From positions 1 to 64,000 of the forward strand of contig NW_008705592.1 of the NCBI RefSeq assembly GCF_000186865.1: DNA of 64,000 nucleotides, written 5' to 3'. Positions 49,117-58,300 of this stretch are shown here, piece after piece (positions within the stretch are counted from its first letter, which is position 1; each line of letters opens with the position of its first letter). Source of the DNA: Aureococcus anophagefferens. Its lineage: Eukaryota > Sar > Pelagophyceae > Pelagomonadales > Pelagomonadaceae. Position numbers and translations under genes: made by a program. The notes under the pieces were generated by a model. It ran no database searches, had not been told where the DNA came from, and saw nothing but the letters and a program-made list of their open reading frames with translations.

Positions 49117-49169
49117 GCGCCTTCCGTTTCTCAGCTTTTTTAAAGGTCGCGCGCCCCGGGCCGTCGAAC

Positions 49170-50781
49170 TCACGGCGGCCGGCGGCCGAGCGCGTCCCGG
49201 ATGTCGCCCGTCCTCTGCCGCTTCCGCGCGCGCGCGGGGCCGGCGCCGCCGCAGGCGGCGCAGGTCCGCGCGGACTCCGGATTCCGCAGCGTGCAGGCCG
49301 CGCAGTCCCAGCCCGCGCCGGCGTGGGGGCGCGCCGCGCCGCAGCAGGCGCACGCGACCGCCGCCCGCGCGTTCGTGAGCGTGCACGCAACGCAGGACCA
49401 GGACTCCTCGCCGCGGCGCGCCGGCGCCTCGTCGCGGCGCGGCGGCGCCTCGCCGCTCCGCGGCGGCGCCTCGTCGCGGCGCGCCGGCGCCGCGGGCCGC
49501 TTCTGCGCGCCGAAGAAGCTCGTGATCGCGCTTCGGCCCGAGGCGACGGCCGCGAAGTCGCCGAGCGAGAGCTGGAGGCGGCTGCAGGGGAGGCCGCCGC
49601 CGTCGAAGCCCTTGAGCAGGAGCGCCGCGGCGGCCGCGAGGGAGGGGCCGGTGACGCTCGCGGGCGCGCGCGTCGTCTTCGTGCGCATCGCCGCGTCGTC
49701 GTCGTAGTCGCCGCGCCGCCCGAGCGTGAACTTGGCCGGCCGCCGGTCGTTGAGCGCCGCGTCCTCGTCCGCGCGCTCCGCGAGCTCCGCGGCGAGGAGC
49801 CGGAGCCACTCGGCGACGACGGCCGCGCGCCGCTCGGCGGCCGGGAAGGACTTGAAGACGTTGAGCGACTTGGGCCGGAGGTTGTCGACGACGGCCGCGC
49901 CGTCGTCGCCGCGGAGCACGAGCGCGCGGAGCCGGGCCGCGAAGGGCGGCGCGGCGCCGCGCCCCTCGAGCGCGATGAGCGCGTCGAGCGCGCGCGCCGC
50001 GGTCGCGTCGTCGCGCACGCCGAGGGCCGCCTGGATCGCGAGGCCCTCCTTGCCCCGGTAGCCGTTGATCGACAGGAGCGGCGTCGCGTGCATGACGTCG
50101 GGCACCTCGGCGCGCGACACGACCGTCGTCCGCGCGGGCTTGTGGCGGCTGCTCGCGAGCTTCGCGAGGAACTTGCTCGTGGACACGCCCGCGGACGACG
50201 TGAAGCCCGTGCGCGCGAAGACCGCGTCGCGCAGCGCCGTCGCGAAGACGCCGCCGCGCGCGAGGCGCGCGTCCTCGGAGCCGCCGCCGGCCGCCGCGGC
50301 GGCCGTGACGTCGACGTAGACCTCGTCGATGGACGCGCGCTCGATCGTCGCGCCGCCCGCCGCGCCGACGAGCGCGTCCAGGACGGCGCGCGACGCGCGG
50401 CGGTACCGCGCGAGGCTCACCTGCGGGCGCCGCGCCGATGAGCGCGTCCAGAACGGCGCGCGACGCGCGGCGGTACCGCGCGAGGCTCACCTTGGCGGCG
50501 GACCGGTCCGGCGCGGCGGCGGGGTCGGCGATCGACGCGCCCGTCTTGAGGTCGAGGTACTCGACGTGCACGCACGCGATGCCGTCGCACTTGCGCCGCG
50601 CGTCGCGCGGCGTGTCGAAGCGCGTCACGCCGGCCGCGCGCGCCGGGTACGACACGGCGAGCAGCGAATCCCACTGGACGACGCCGACGGCGTCGCGCCG
50701 CGCGTCGAGGCCGACGCGCTTCGCCTCGACCTGCGCGTAGAAGGCGTCGAGGTCGAGGTGGACGATGACCTTGAAATCCAT
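49170..50781 (-). CDS. POLH: Y-family DNA polymerase eta
   Basis: Two exons (50781-50491, 50420-49170) give 513 residues. Pol eta copies DNA past ultraviolet lesions. Catalytic acids are in VHLDLDAFYAQVE and RASIDEVYVDV; the finger segment is SLLAVSYPARAAGVTR, the thumb GYRGKEGLAIQAALG, and the little finger contains DNLRPKSLNVFKSFP. The C-terminus has a PIP-like box (AITSFF) and two RanBP2/NZF-type zinc fingers (WSCVACTLTN...CACCG and WDCAACTLRN...CAACG) in place of the usual UBZ finger. The single intron is a 70-bp near-copy of the exon that follows it. Confidence 0.9.
50421..50490 (-). other. Intron formed by tandem duplication of coding sequence
   Basis: On the gene strand the intron starts GTGAGCCTCGCGCGGTACCG. 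The exon after it starts with the same bases and stays nearly identical for about 63 bp, with two differences. The intron then ends CCCGCAG, which the exon copy lacks. Splicing GT-AG removes one copy and leaves the protein unchanged. Confidence 0.9.
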
Positions 50782-51180
50782 GGCGGTTGTTGCCGGCGCG
50801 CGATGGCTTCACGGCAGGAGGGCAATCGGTCGTCGGCGCTCTCGATAGGTTCGGCGCGCCAGTGGCGATGGCTTCTCGGCGCGCAGTGCGGCGATCGCTT
50901 CTCGGCGCGCACTCGGTTCAGCGCGCTGGATGGCGAGTCGCGCGGGCGGCGATCAATGCGGCGCAGCTGCTGCCTTGACCTGCCTACAGGAGAACCATCC
51001 TGCATTTGCCACTTCTTCAGACGCTTCAGACTTCACCTGAAGGCATCTTGATGCTTGTCCACTCTACTTGTCCACATGCGTGTCCACCTGCTTGTCACCT
51101 CGGAACCCCCTAGGAACCCCCCCCGGTTCCAGGCCGAGCGATGGGTCAGCGCGCGTCGCGCATCGAGACCTACGCCGAGG
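50782..51180. other. Intergenic, nothing recognised
   Basis: About 400 bp between two minus-strand genes. Short imperfect repeats of GGCTTCTCGGCGCGC occur near 50870-50910. No coding or RNA signal was seen. Confidence 0.5.
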
Positions 51181-51861
51181 TTAGTCGTCGGGGGAGCCGA
51201 AGAGCTGGTCCGGGTCGCAGCAGGGGCAGCCGCGGAGCTTGCGGTGGCCGAGGTCCGAGAACTTGGCGCGCTTGCCCGCGACGGTGGCGCGGGACCCGCC
51301 CCCGCGCGCGCGGCGCCCCGCGAGGAGAGAACGCGCGCCGGACGCGACGAGGAGCCCGGACGCGTAGAGGAGCAGCGAGCCGCCCGCGGCGGCCGCGGCG
51401 GCCGCGACGACGTCCTCGGGGTGGCGCCAGTGCTTGACGCGCGTCGCCGTCGCCGAGACGACGAGGCCGAAGCTCACGTACCACCAGGCGTCGTCGGGCG
51501 CGCCGCCGCGCCGCGGCGCGCGCGCGCGCCGCGGCGGGTCGCGGCCGCCGTGCGCCGCCGCGAGCGCGGCGCGCTGCCGGAGCACGGCGTCGTAGACCGC
51601 GTCGCGGCGCAGGTCGGCGAAGGCGCCGGGCGTCGCGGCGACGCACCTTCGTCCGTTGCCGAAGACGAAGACGAAGCACGAGTCGATGGGCGCGCAGTCC
51701 GGGTCCGTGCACAAGACCTCGCGCGCGCTGACGGTGCAGTGCGACGGGTCCCGCGCCATGGCCGAGCGCACGACCGACGGCAGCGCCTCCGACGCCCAGG
51801 TCGTCACCTTGCGGTGGAGCGCCTTCCGGTCCGCCGTCGTGTTCGACGGGTCGAAGAGCAT
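51181..51861 (-). CDS. Conserved hypothetical protein with CTDPDCAPID motif
   Basis: 226 residues from the ATG at 51861. The first 80 residues contain VSAREVLCTDPDCAPIDSCF, similar to a small domain of plastid or mitochondrial proteins with the form 'EV.C..PGCPP.ET'. A hydrophobic segment (AAAAAGGSLLLYASGLLVAS) is probably membrane-spanning. The C-terminus (HRKLRGCPCCDPDQLFGS) carries a CPCC cluster. Function unknown. GC3 and the intact frame support coding. Confidence 0.65.
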   Translation of the reverse strand: MLFDPSNTTADRKALHRKVTTWASEALPSVVRSAMARDPSHCTVSAREVLCTDPDCAPIDSCFVFVFGNGRRCVAATPGAFADLRRDAVYDAVLRQRAALAAAHGGRDPPRRARAPRRGGAPDDAWWYVSFGLVVSATATRVKHWRHPEDVVAAAAAAAGGSLLLYASGLLVASGARSLLAGRRARGGGSRATVAGKRAKFSDLGHRKLRGCPCCDPDQLFGSPDD

Positions 51862-52102
51862 GGTCGTGCGGATGTTTTTCTCTTGCGTCTCGCGCGCGCA
51901 CGGGTGAGTTACGCGTGGATGGCGTCGCTCACCGTGCCGCCGCTGCGGGGCTCATGGCAGGCGATGAACTTGAGAATACGTCGTCCATAGTTGCGACTTT
52001 CGGCCGATCTCACGGTATTATACACTGGGTTGCGGGCTTAACAAGAAATCGATGACTTCGTCGAGCTCCAGCGAGCTCGCCGGGGTCGGTGGTTCCATCG
52101 AA

Positions 52103-52174
52103 GGGGCGTTGGCGCAACGGTAGCGCGTCAGATTCCAGTCCTGAAGGTTGCGTGTTCGAATCACGCACGCCTCA
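52103..52174 (+). tRNA. tRNA-Trp (anticodon CCA)
   Basis: 72-nt cloverleaf without an intron. The acceptor GGGGCGT pairs with ACGCCTC (one G-U), the D stem is GCGC/GCGC, the anticodon loop is TTCCAGT, and the T stem GCGTG/CACGC surrounds TTCGAAT. The last anticodon-stem pair is an A-C mismatch. CCA is not encoded, as in eukaryotes. A T-run directly follows and fits an RNA polymerase III terminator. Confidence 0.93.
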
Positions 52175-52195
52175 TTTTTTTATTATTTTTTTTGC
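52175..52195 (+). terminator. RNA polymerase III T-run terminator
   Basis: T-rich tract directly after the tRNA-Trp, interrupted only by ATTA. Confidence 0.75.
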
Positions 52196-52207
52196 TCCTT
52201 GGCGGAC

Positions 52208-52251
52208 TCCTAGAGGCGTGGTGTTCGACTCACGCACGCCTAATTTTTTTT
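52208..52251 (+). pseudogene. 3' half copy of tRNA-Trp
   Basis: Repeats the T arm and acceptor end of the tRNA upstream (GTTCGACTCACGCACGCC against GTTCGAATCACGCACGCC), again followed by a T-run. The 5' half is missing, so it cannot be a functional tRNA. Confidence 0.8.
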
Positions 52252-52352
52252 GGCCGGCCGTCGCGGCCACCGCCACTGCGTCACCGCGTCACTGAGGCCT
52301 CGATTACCGGCGCGGCCCTAGCGAGAACCCATAAGAGTTGTTACACCTAGAC

Positions 52353-53843
52353 CTAGCGCGCGAAGGGCAGCAGCGCGTAGCAGAGGAAGAAGCACTTCCA
52401 GAGGTGCATGTAGAAGGCGGCGACGGCGCCGCCGGCCTCGGCGTCGACGGCGCGCGCGCGCGCCGCGGCGTCGGCCGCGGCGGCGGCGAGGACCGCCGCG
52501 AGGCCCGCGCGCGTCGCGGCGCGCGCCGCGGTCTCGGCGGCCGCGGCCGCGGCCGCGAGGCCGGCCGCGGCGGCCGCGAGCGTCGCGACGAGGACCGCGG
52601 CCGCGCCGTCGAAGACGCGCTGGCGGCCGAGCGCGCGGCTCAGCGTGCGGACGCCGTACCTCGCGTCGCCGGCGACGTCGGGCACGTCCTTCATGAGCGC
52701 GATGGCGACGGAGAACGCGCCGAAGAATGCGACGACGAGGCCGAGGCGCGCGTCGGCCGCGGCGCGCGCGGCGCCCTCGGGGAACGCGCGCGCCGCCGCG
52801 TGCGCGTAGAAGCACGTGTTCACGAGGACCGCGCGGACCTGCGCGGCCATCGACCGGTGCGCTGGTGGGACGTCGGGGCCGGACTCGCTCGGTCGCGTCG
52901 ACGTCGCTTCGGCCGACGTTCGGACGAATCGTTTTCTCTCGTCGAGCGCTCGCAGCGCGGCGGAAGCGCCTGGTCCAAACGACGCGCCCATTGAAGTCAA
53001 AAATGAAGTCAAAAATGAAGTCAAAAATTCCGCGCGGGCGTCGACGGCGACGATGCACGCGGCCGCGAGCGCGGGCGACCGCCTGTGTGGAAATCAAATC
53101 TTCAATCCGACGTCAATGTGCGCGTATGCGACCGTTTCGACGCGAGCTCTGCTTCTCTGCTTCGAGAACTCAATGAAAGCAATCGATTCGTCCAAAAATC
53201 AGCCGAATCGACGTCTGAAGTTTGGCGGCGACCCCCCGAACCGCTCGGGCGACCGCTTGAGCCGGAGCGGCGGCGCCGAGTAGGCGAAGCCGAGGAGGGC
53301 CGAGCCGAGGAGCACGCGCCGCAGGGGCTCGGACCCGAGCCGCGCGTCGCAGCCCAGCAGCGCGGCGCCCGCGAGCGCGGCGGCCGCGATCGCCGCGCCG
53401 TCGCGCATCGCGAGCTCGCCGGACGCGACGGGCAGGTGCGGCTTGTTGACGCGGTCGATGTCGACGTCGCAGAGCTGGTTGAGGCCCGTGATGAAGACGT
53501 TGACGAGCAGCGCGGGGCCCAGCGCCGCGCACACGGACGCCGCGAACGCGGGCGTGAGCGCGGCCGCGGCCGACGGCGCCGCGAGCGCGTGGAGCGCGGG
53601 CACGGACAGCGCCGTGCCGACGAAGGTGTGCGGCCGCGTGAAGCGCCAGCCGACGCGCGCCGGCCGCGCGACGCGCGCCAGCAGCAGCTGGGCCGACGCG
53701 ACGCCGCCGGCGCCGGACGGGTCGCCGACGGCGGCGCCGCGGGCGGACCGCCGCGGCGCGCCGAGCGCGCCGCGCCGCGCCGGCGGCATGCGCAGCGCGC
53801 CGACCGCCGCGGCGCCCAAGGCGACGACGACCGCGACACGCAT
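52353..53843 (-). CDS. Homogentisate prenyltransferase (UbiA family, tocopherol pathway)
   Basis: Three exons (53843-53257, 53082-53046, 52838-52353) give 369 residues. The enzyme attaches a phytyl or solanesyl chain to homogentisate in plastid membranes. A leader rich in Ala/Arg is followed by RPHTFVGTALSVPALHAL and the first aspartate motif NQLCDVDIDRVNKPHLPVAS. The spliced segment RLKRSPALAAACIVAVRAVL matches the family; both introns must be removed to make it. The second aspartate motif is MKDVPDVAGDARYGVRTLS. Exon 2 is only 37 bp and is flanked by two introners. HPT and solanesyl types cannot be told apart here. Confidence 0.9.
52839..53037 (+). mobile_element. Decayed introner family A, prenyltransferase intron 2
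   Basis: About 199-bp copy with core CCGACGTTCGGACGAATCG. It contains three tandem copies of a 12-bp unit (AATGAAGTCAAA) at about 52990-53028. Duplicates on the gene strand, GTCGACGC and GTCCGCGC, match at 6 of 8. GT-AG, phase 0. Confidence 0.85.
53083..53248 (-). mobile_element. Introner family A with end deletion, prenyltransferase intron 1
   Basis: 166-bp copy with an intact left terminus CTGTGTGGAAATC and a right terminus that lost about a dozen bases (CCGAACCGCTCGG). Exact duplication GCGACCGC (53075-53082, 53249-53256). On the gene strand GC-AG, phase 2. Confidence 0.92.
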
Positions 53844-54013
53844 CGCTGCACCGAGAGCTGAAGAGGACACAAATGGAGCCAACAAGCGTCGGCGATTGAA
53901 GGCAATTTGACGCCTTGGAGCCTCCTTGGTTGAAGGTACCTAGGAAGAATTACGATGCGCGCCTCCCCAGCCAGAGCGATGGAGGCCGTGGTTTAACTTG
54001 AAGAAGAATTACG

Positions 54014-54232
54014 ATGGGCGGCAGCCCGGAAGCCCTCGTCCTGCTCCTCGTCGCCGGCGTTCAAAGTTTGCGCCAACGAGAACGGGCTGGCCCGCCGGCC
54101 GCCCATGGGCTGGCGCTCCTGGAATTTGTTCGGCGCCGCCGTCGACCAGCGCCTCATGGAGCGCGTCATGGCGGGCCTCGTGGACCGGTCGCGCCTCGTC
54201 GACGGCGCGCCGACGAGCGACGCGACCTTCAT
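54014..54232 (+). pseudogene. Fragment of a GH27 alpha-galactosidase-like gene
   Basis: A signal-like start (ALVLLLVAGVQS) is followed, one frame over, by NENGLARRPPMGWRSWNLFG and DRSRLVDGAPTS. PPMGWRSWNLFG is the strongly conserved N-terminus of GH27 glycosidases. After about 70 residues the similarity stops and lower-GC sequence begins. The catalytic aspartates of GH27 are absent, so this is a truncated piece. A frameshift or missed intron lies near 54060. Confidence 0.6.
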
Positions 54233-54278
54233 GTTACCGGCACTCGCCTCTCGTGCCTTTTCAAGAATTGGCGAGGCG

Positions 54279-55133
54279 ATGAGCGCCTGCGTCGAGGCCA
54301 GTGCCATGCCCGCATCGCTCGCAGCAACGAGCGACGCGTCGACCTTGCCCGCGGCGCTGGCCGCGGCGACGCTGCGCGACGGCGCCGCGGCCGCCGGCGC
54401 GCCGGCGCCGGCCTTCGTGGACCTCACGCCGTTCGTCGACGCGGCGGTCCTCGACGACCTCGACGACTACCTCGAGGCGCGCGGCGTCGCCGGCGCCGGC
54501 GGCGCCGACGGCGCGGAGACGATGATCTTCGCCGCCGAGGGCCGAAAGTACGGCGACGCCGTCGAGCTCTGCGATCGCGACACGAGCGCGTGGTGCATGG
54601 ACGCGTTCTACGCGCGCGGCCCGAAGGACGACTTCAAGAAGTGCCGCGCGTACCGCGGCGACCCGCGCACGTGGCGGCCGAACCACAACGCGCGCGCGCT
54701 GCCCGGCGTCGGCGACCGGCTCCGGCGGCTCGGGCTCCTGGAGCAAATGGGCAAGACGGCGATCATCCTCAACGCGCGCAACTCGGCGGGCGTCGAGCAC
54801 GCGGACCACGCCCTGCCGGACCTCGTGTCCGAGTTCGTCTGGCTCCGGCCGCGCGCGTCGACGAAGCGCTTCTACGTCCGCGACGACGCGGGCGCGAAGC
54901 AGTTCCTCGGGCCGCACGTCCGCGCGGCCTGGTTCGACGACCACCGGCGCCACTGCATCGAGCCCGTCGACGCCGACGGCCAGGTCTCCATCCGCGTCGA
55001 CGGCCGCTTCGCGCCCGACGTCCGCGCGCGCCTCGTGAAGAGCGGCGCCTTCGCGACGAACGTCCCGGGCTACGACGGCGCCGCGGTCCTCGCGGCCCAG
55101 GACCGCGGGCCCACGTTCCTCCGCTGCGACTAA
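54279..55133 (+). CDS. Possible 2-oxoglutarate/iron dioxygenase-like protein
   Basis: 284 residues from the ATG at 54279; the frame is open upstream into the GH27 fragment, so a fused transcript is possible. The core has DAFYARGPKDDFKKCRAYRG, then VEHADHALPDLVSEFVWLRP and WFDDHRRHCIEPVDADGQVS. A HxD-like HAD and a later histidine with an arginine-containing strand (VSIRVDGRF) fit a cupin/dioxygenase fold, but this is inference. An acidic helical part precedes it. Specific substrate unknown. Confidence 0.5.
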   Translation: MSACVEASAMPASLAATSDASTLPAALAAATLRDGAAAAGAPAPAFVDLTPFVDAAVLDDLDDYLEARGVAGAGGADGAETMIFAAEGRKYGDAVELCDRDTSAWCMDAFYARGPKDDFKKCRAYRGDPRTWRPNHNARALPGVGDRLRRLGLLEQMGKTAIILNARNSAGVEHADHALPDLVSEFVWLRPRASTKRFYVRDDAGAKQFLGPHVRAAWFDDHRRHCIEPVDADGQVSIRVDGRFAPDVRARLVKSGAFATNVPGYDGAAVLAAQDRGPTFLRCD

Positions 55134-55376
55134 GTTTCGGAGGGCGCGTTTCCCCGCTGTGCCAGCCTGTGGAGGCGTCGCGGGATGAGGCAGGGTGCCA
55201 CTGCCAGGGGTGTGGGACAGCCTTGTACTGGTACGGCGCGATTTTGTGGCAATAGTCGTGTCCTCCGAGTCCCGTGGCTCTCCCTACGCCTCCCTTCGCT
55301 GTTCTCTCTCACTTCGATACTCACTGGTGCTCGGACGTTGGATTTCCTTTCTTGCTTCTAGCACACAAAAAACAAA
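55134..55376. other. Convergent intergenic region
   Basis: About 240 bp of lower GC between two convergent stops. T- and A-rich toward 55376 (an ACACAAAAAACAAATTA stretch), consistent with 3' ends. Nothing else seen. Confidence 0.45.
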
Positions 55377-58300
55377 TTACCGGCCCTCGTGGAAGCCCTC
55401 GATGAGCCCCCGCAGGGCGATGTTGGGGACGAGGGCCGTCGACGCGAGCGGCGCGTTCGTCTGCGGCGACGTGCGCTTCGCGCGGAACCAGCGCTCGATG
55501 GCCGACCGCTCGTAGGAGAAGCCGTCCGCGGCGATGACGGGGTCGACCATGCACTCGCGCGTGATCGCGCAGAGGAACTCGGCCGGCGGCTCGCGGACCG
55601 CGGCCGCGTTCTCGCGCCGCGCGGCCGCCGCGTCGGCGCGCGCGTCGTCGGCGTCGGCCCGCGCGGCCGCGAGCGCGCGCCGCGCGGCGTCGAGCTCGCC
55701 CCGCAGCGCCGCGCCGTCCGCGTCGAGGGGCGGCGCGCCCGCGCGCGCGAGGAGCGCGCCGACGGTCTCGAGGAGCGCCGCCGCGTCGTCGCGCGGCGGC
55801 GGCGGCGGCGGCGCGCCATCGTCGGGCGCGTCCGCGGCGTCCGCGGTCGCGGCGACGCGGTCCGTCGTCCGCCGCGACGTCTCGACGCGGACCGTCTCCG
55901 CGGCGCCGCCGTCCGCGTCGCGGACGACGCCGTAGTAAAAGCCGGCGCCGCGGCGGAGCGCGACGACCTCGCCGCGGTGGAAGCCGTGGCCCGGCGGCGC
56001 GGGCGCGATCTTCGCGGCGTCCGCGGCGTCCAGCGCCGCGCCCGGCGCGCCGCGCCGGAGCGCCGCGCGGCGGTCGTCGGCGCCCGCGCCGCCGTCCGCG
56101 TCGCCCGCGAGGAGCGCGAGGGACGCGCGGAGCCGCTTCGGCGGCGCGTTGAGGAGCACGCCGAAGCCGTGGGCGAGCGCGGGCGGCAGCCGGAGGTGGC
56201 GGAGGAGCGCCGGCGCCGCCACCGCGCCGGGCGACAGCACGCCCCGCGGCAGGTCGCGCGCGGCGACGTAGAGCACCTTGCCGTTTCCGTCGACGTGCGC
56301 GACGCGCCGCGCGGCCGCCGCGGGCGCGCCGGCGTCGAGGGCCACGGCCGTCTCGAGGCGCGACACGTAGCGGACGTCGAAGCCGGAGAGCTCGGCCGCG
56401 AGGCCGTCCGCGTCCGCGCCGTCGCCGTCGCCGGACTCGGCCGCGAGGCCCGCGAGCGCGCCCGCGAGCTCGCGGGACCGCAGCGTCGCTTTGAGCTGGG
56501 CCTCGGACGGCTCGACGCCGACGAGGTCGCCGTCGCGGTCCGCGGTTTGTACGGTCTCGGCGGCCGCCTCCGAGAGCCGGCGGCAGCCGACGGCGGCGCA
56601 GGTCGCGCCGTCGAGGCGCGGGTGCGCCGCGAAGGCGCCGGCGGCGCCGAGCCGCGCCGCAAGGTGCGGCGCGTCGACGAAGAACGTCCTAGACGCCGGG
56701 CGCGGCACGCCCGTCGCGTCGGGCACCATCACGTCGCCGGCGCCGCCCGCGCGCGCGAGGAGGCCGACGAGGCGGCAGGCCGCCCGGACCTCGTTGGGGT
56801 CGAGGCGCCGCGCGCCTAAACGCCGCAGCGCGGCCGCGACGTCGCCGGGCGCGGGCGCGCGCAAAACGCCGAACCGGCGCTCGAGCACGTCGCGCGACGG
56901 CAGGCCGCGCGGCACCTCGAAGAGCAGCGGCGCGAGCGCCCAGGGCTCGTCGTCGGGCAGCTCGAGGAAGGCCGTCCCCGACGCCGCGGCGACGGTCGCG
57001 ACGCGCCGCGCGTCCAGGTCCGTCGGCACGAGCGCGAACGACGGCAGCGCCGCTCGCACCGCGGGGCTCAGGTCGTCCCACGCGGCGTCCAGATAGTCGA
57101 ACAGCGCCCCGAAGGCCTCCGCCGGCGCGACGCCGCGCCGCCAGGCGTCGTGCGCGCCGCCGCCGAGGGGCGCGACGGCGCGGCACGCGGCCCCGGGGTC
57201 CGCCGCGAGGCGCCGCGCGTGCGCGAGCACCGTCGCGGGCGCCGGCGGGCTCCGGAGGCCGAGCGGGTTCCACAGGACCCGCGGCGGCGCGTCGCCCGGC
57301 CGCAGCACCTTCGCCCCGAGCCAGGCCACGCGCCGGTCGCCCGGCGCGACGAGCGCGTCGAAGGACGAGAAGTCGTCGACGACGTCGCCGCCGCGCGCGT
57401 AGTCGCAGCAGGGCACGAAGGCCACGGGCGCGAGCGACGCCAGCAGGCCGTCGTCCGTCGCGAGCGCGTGGTCCGTGTAGAGCGCCTTGAGCAGCCGCCG
57501 CGCGGCGCCGGCGTCGGCCGCGGCCGCCGCGGCTTTGGCGGCGTCGAGGAACGTCTTCGCGTCGACGCGCCTCTTCAGCCCCAGGTCCCGGAGCAGGCGC
57601 AGCCAGGGCGCGCTGCGGCAGTCCGCTGCGGGGACGAGGGCCGCGTCGAGGGCCTCGTGGGCCTGGGGGTCGAGCAGCTCGTCCGCGCGCTTCTTGGCCC
57701 GCGGCGCCGACCGGTCCGGTTCCGCGGGGCCGACGGGCACGAACGCGCACGGCGCGAGCGCGTCGACGAGGGGCTGGCAGCGCCGCAGCTCCGGGTCCCA
57801 GTGCTCCACGAGAAAGTCGACGAGATCCCGCTCGACGGCCGGCGGCAGGTCGCCGGCCTTCAAGCGCGGCGCGCAGACGCGCGCGGCGGCCGCGGCGACG
57901 TCGACCTCGGGGACGCGCAGGTCCGCGTAGAGGTCGCGCAGCGCCGCCGTCGCCGGCCGCTCGAGGAAGCCCGCCAGGTCCGCGGGCGCCGCGTAGGGTC
58001 GCACGGCGTCGAGCGCGCGCGGGCTCAGGGCCTCGAGGTCGCCCTCGCCGCCCAAAGGCGCGAAGTCGCCGCCGAGCGTCTTGAAGAGCGGCAGCGTCCG
58101 CAGCGTCGCGACGAGCGACGGCGACGTCGCGCAGGGGTGGAGCTCCTCGAGGAGCGCCGTCGTCGCCGCGCCGTCGAGGCGGTCCCATTTCAGCGCCGGC
58201 GCCGCGCCGAGGCACCGGAGCGCCTTGGCCTTCACGGAGCCGCCGTTCGCCGCGGCGACGACGGCGCCGCGGCGGTCCGGCGGCCAGTAGCGCGCCTCGA

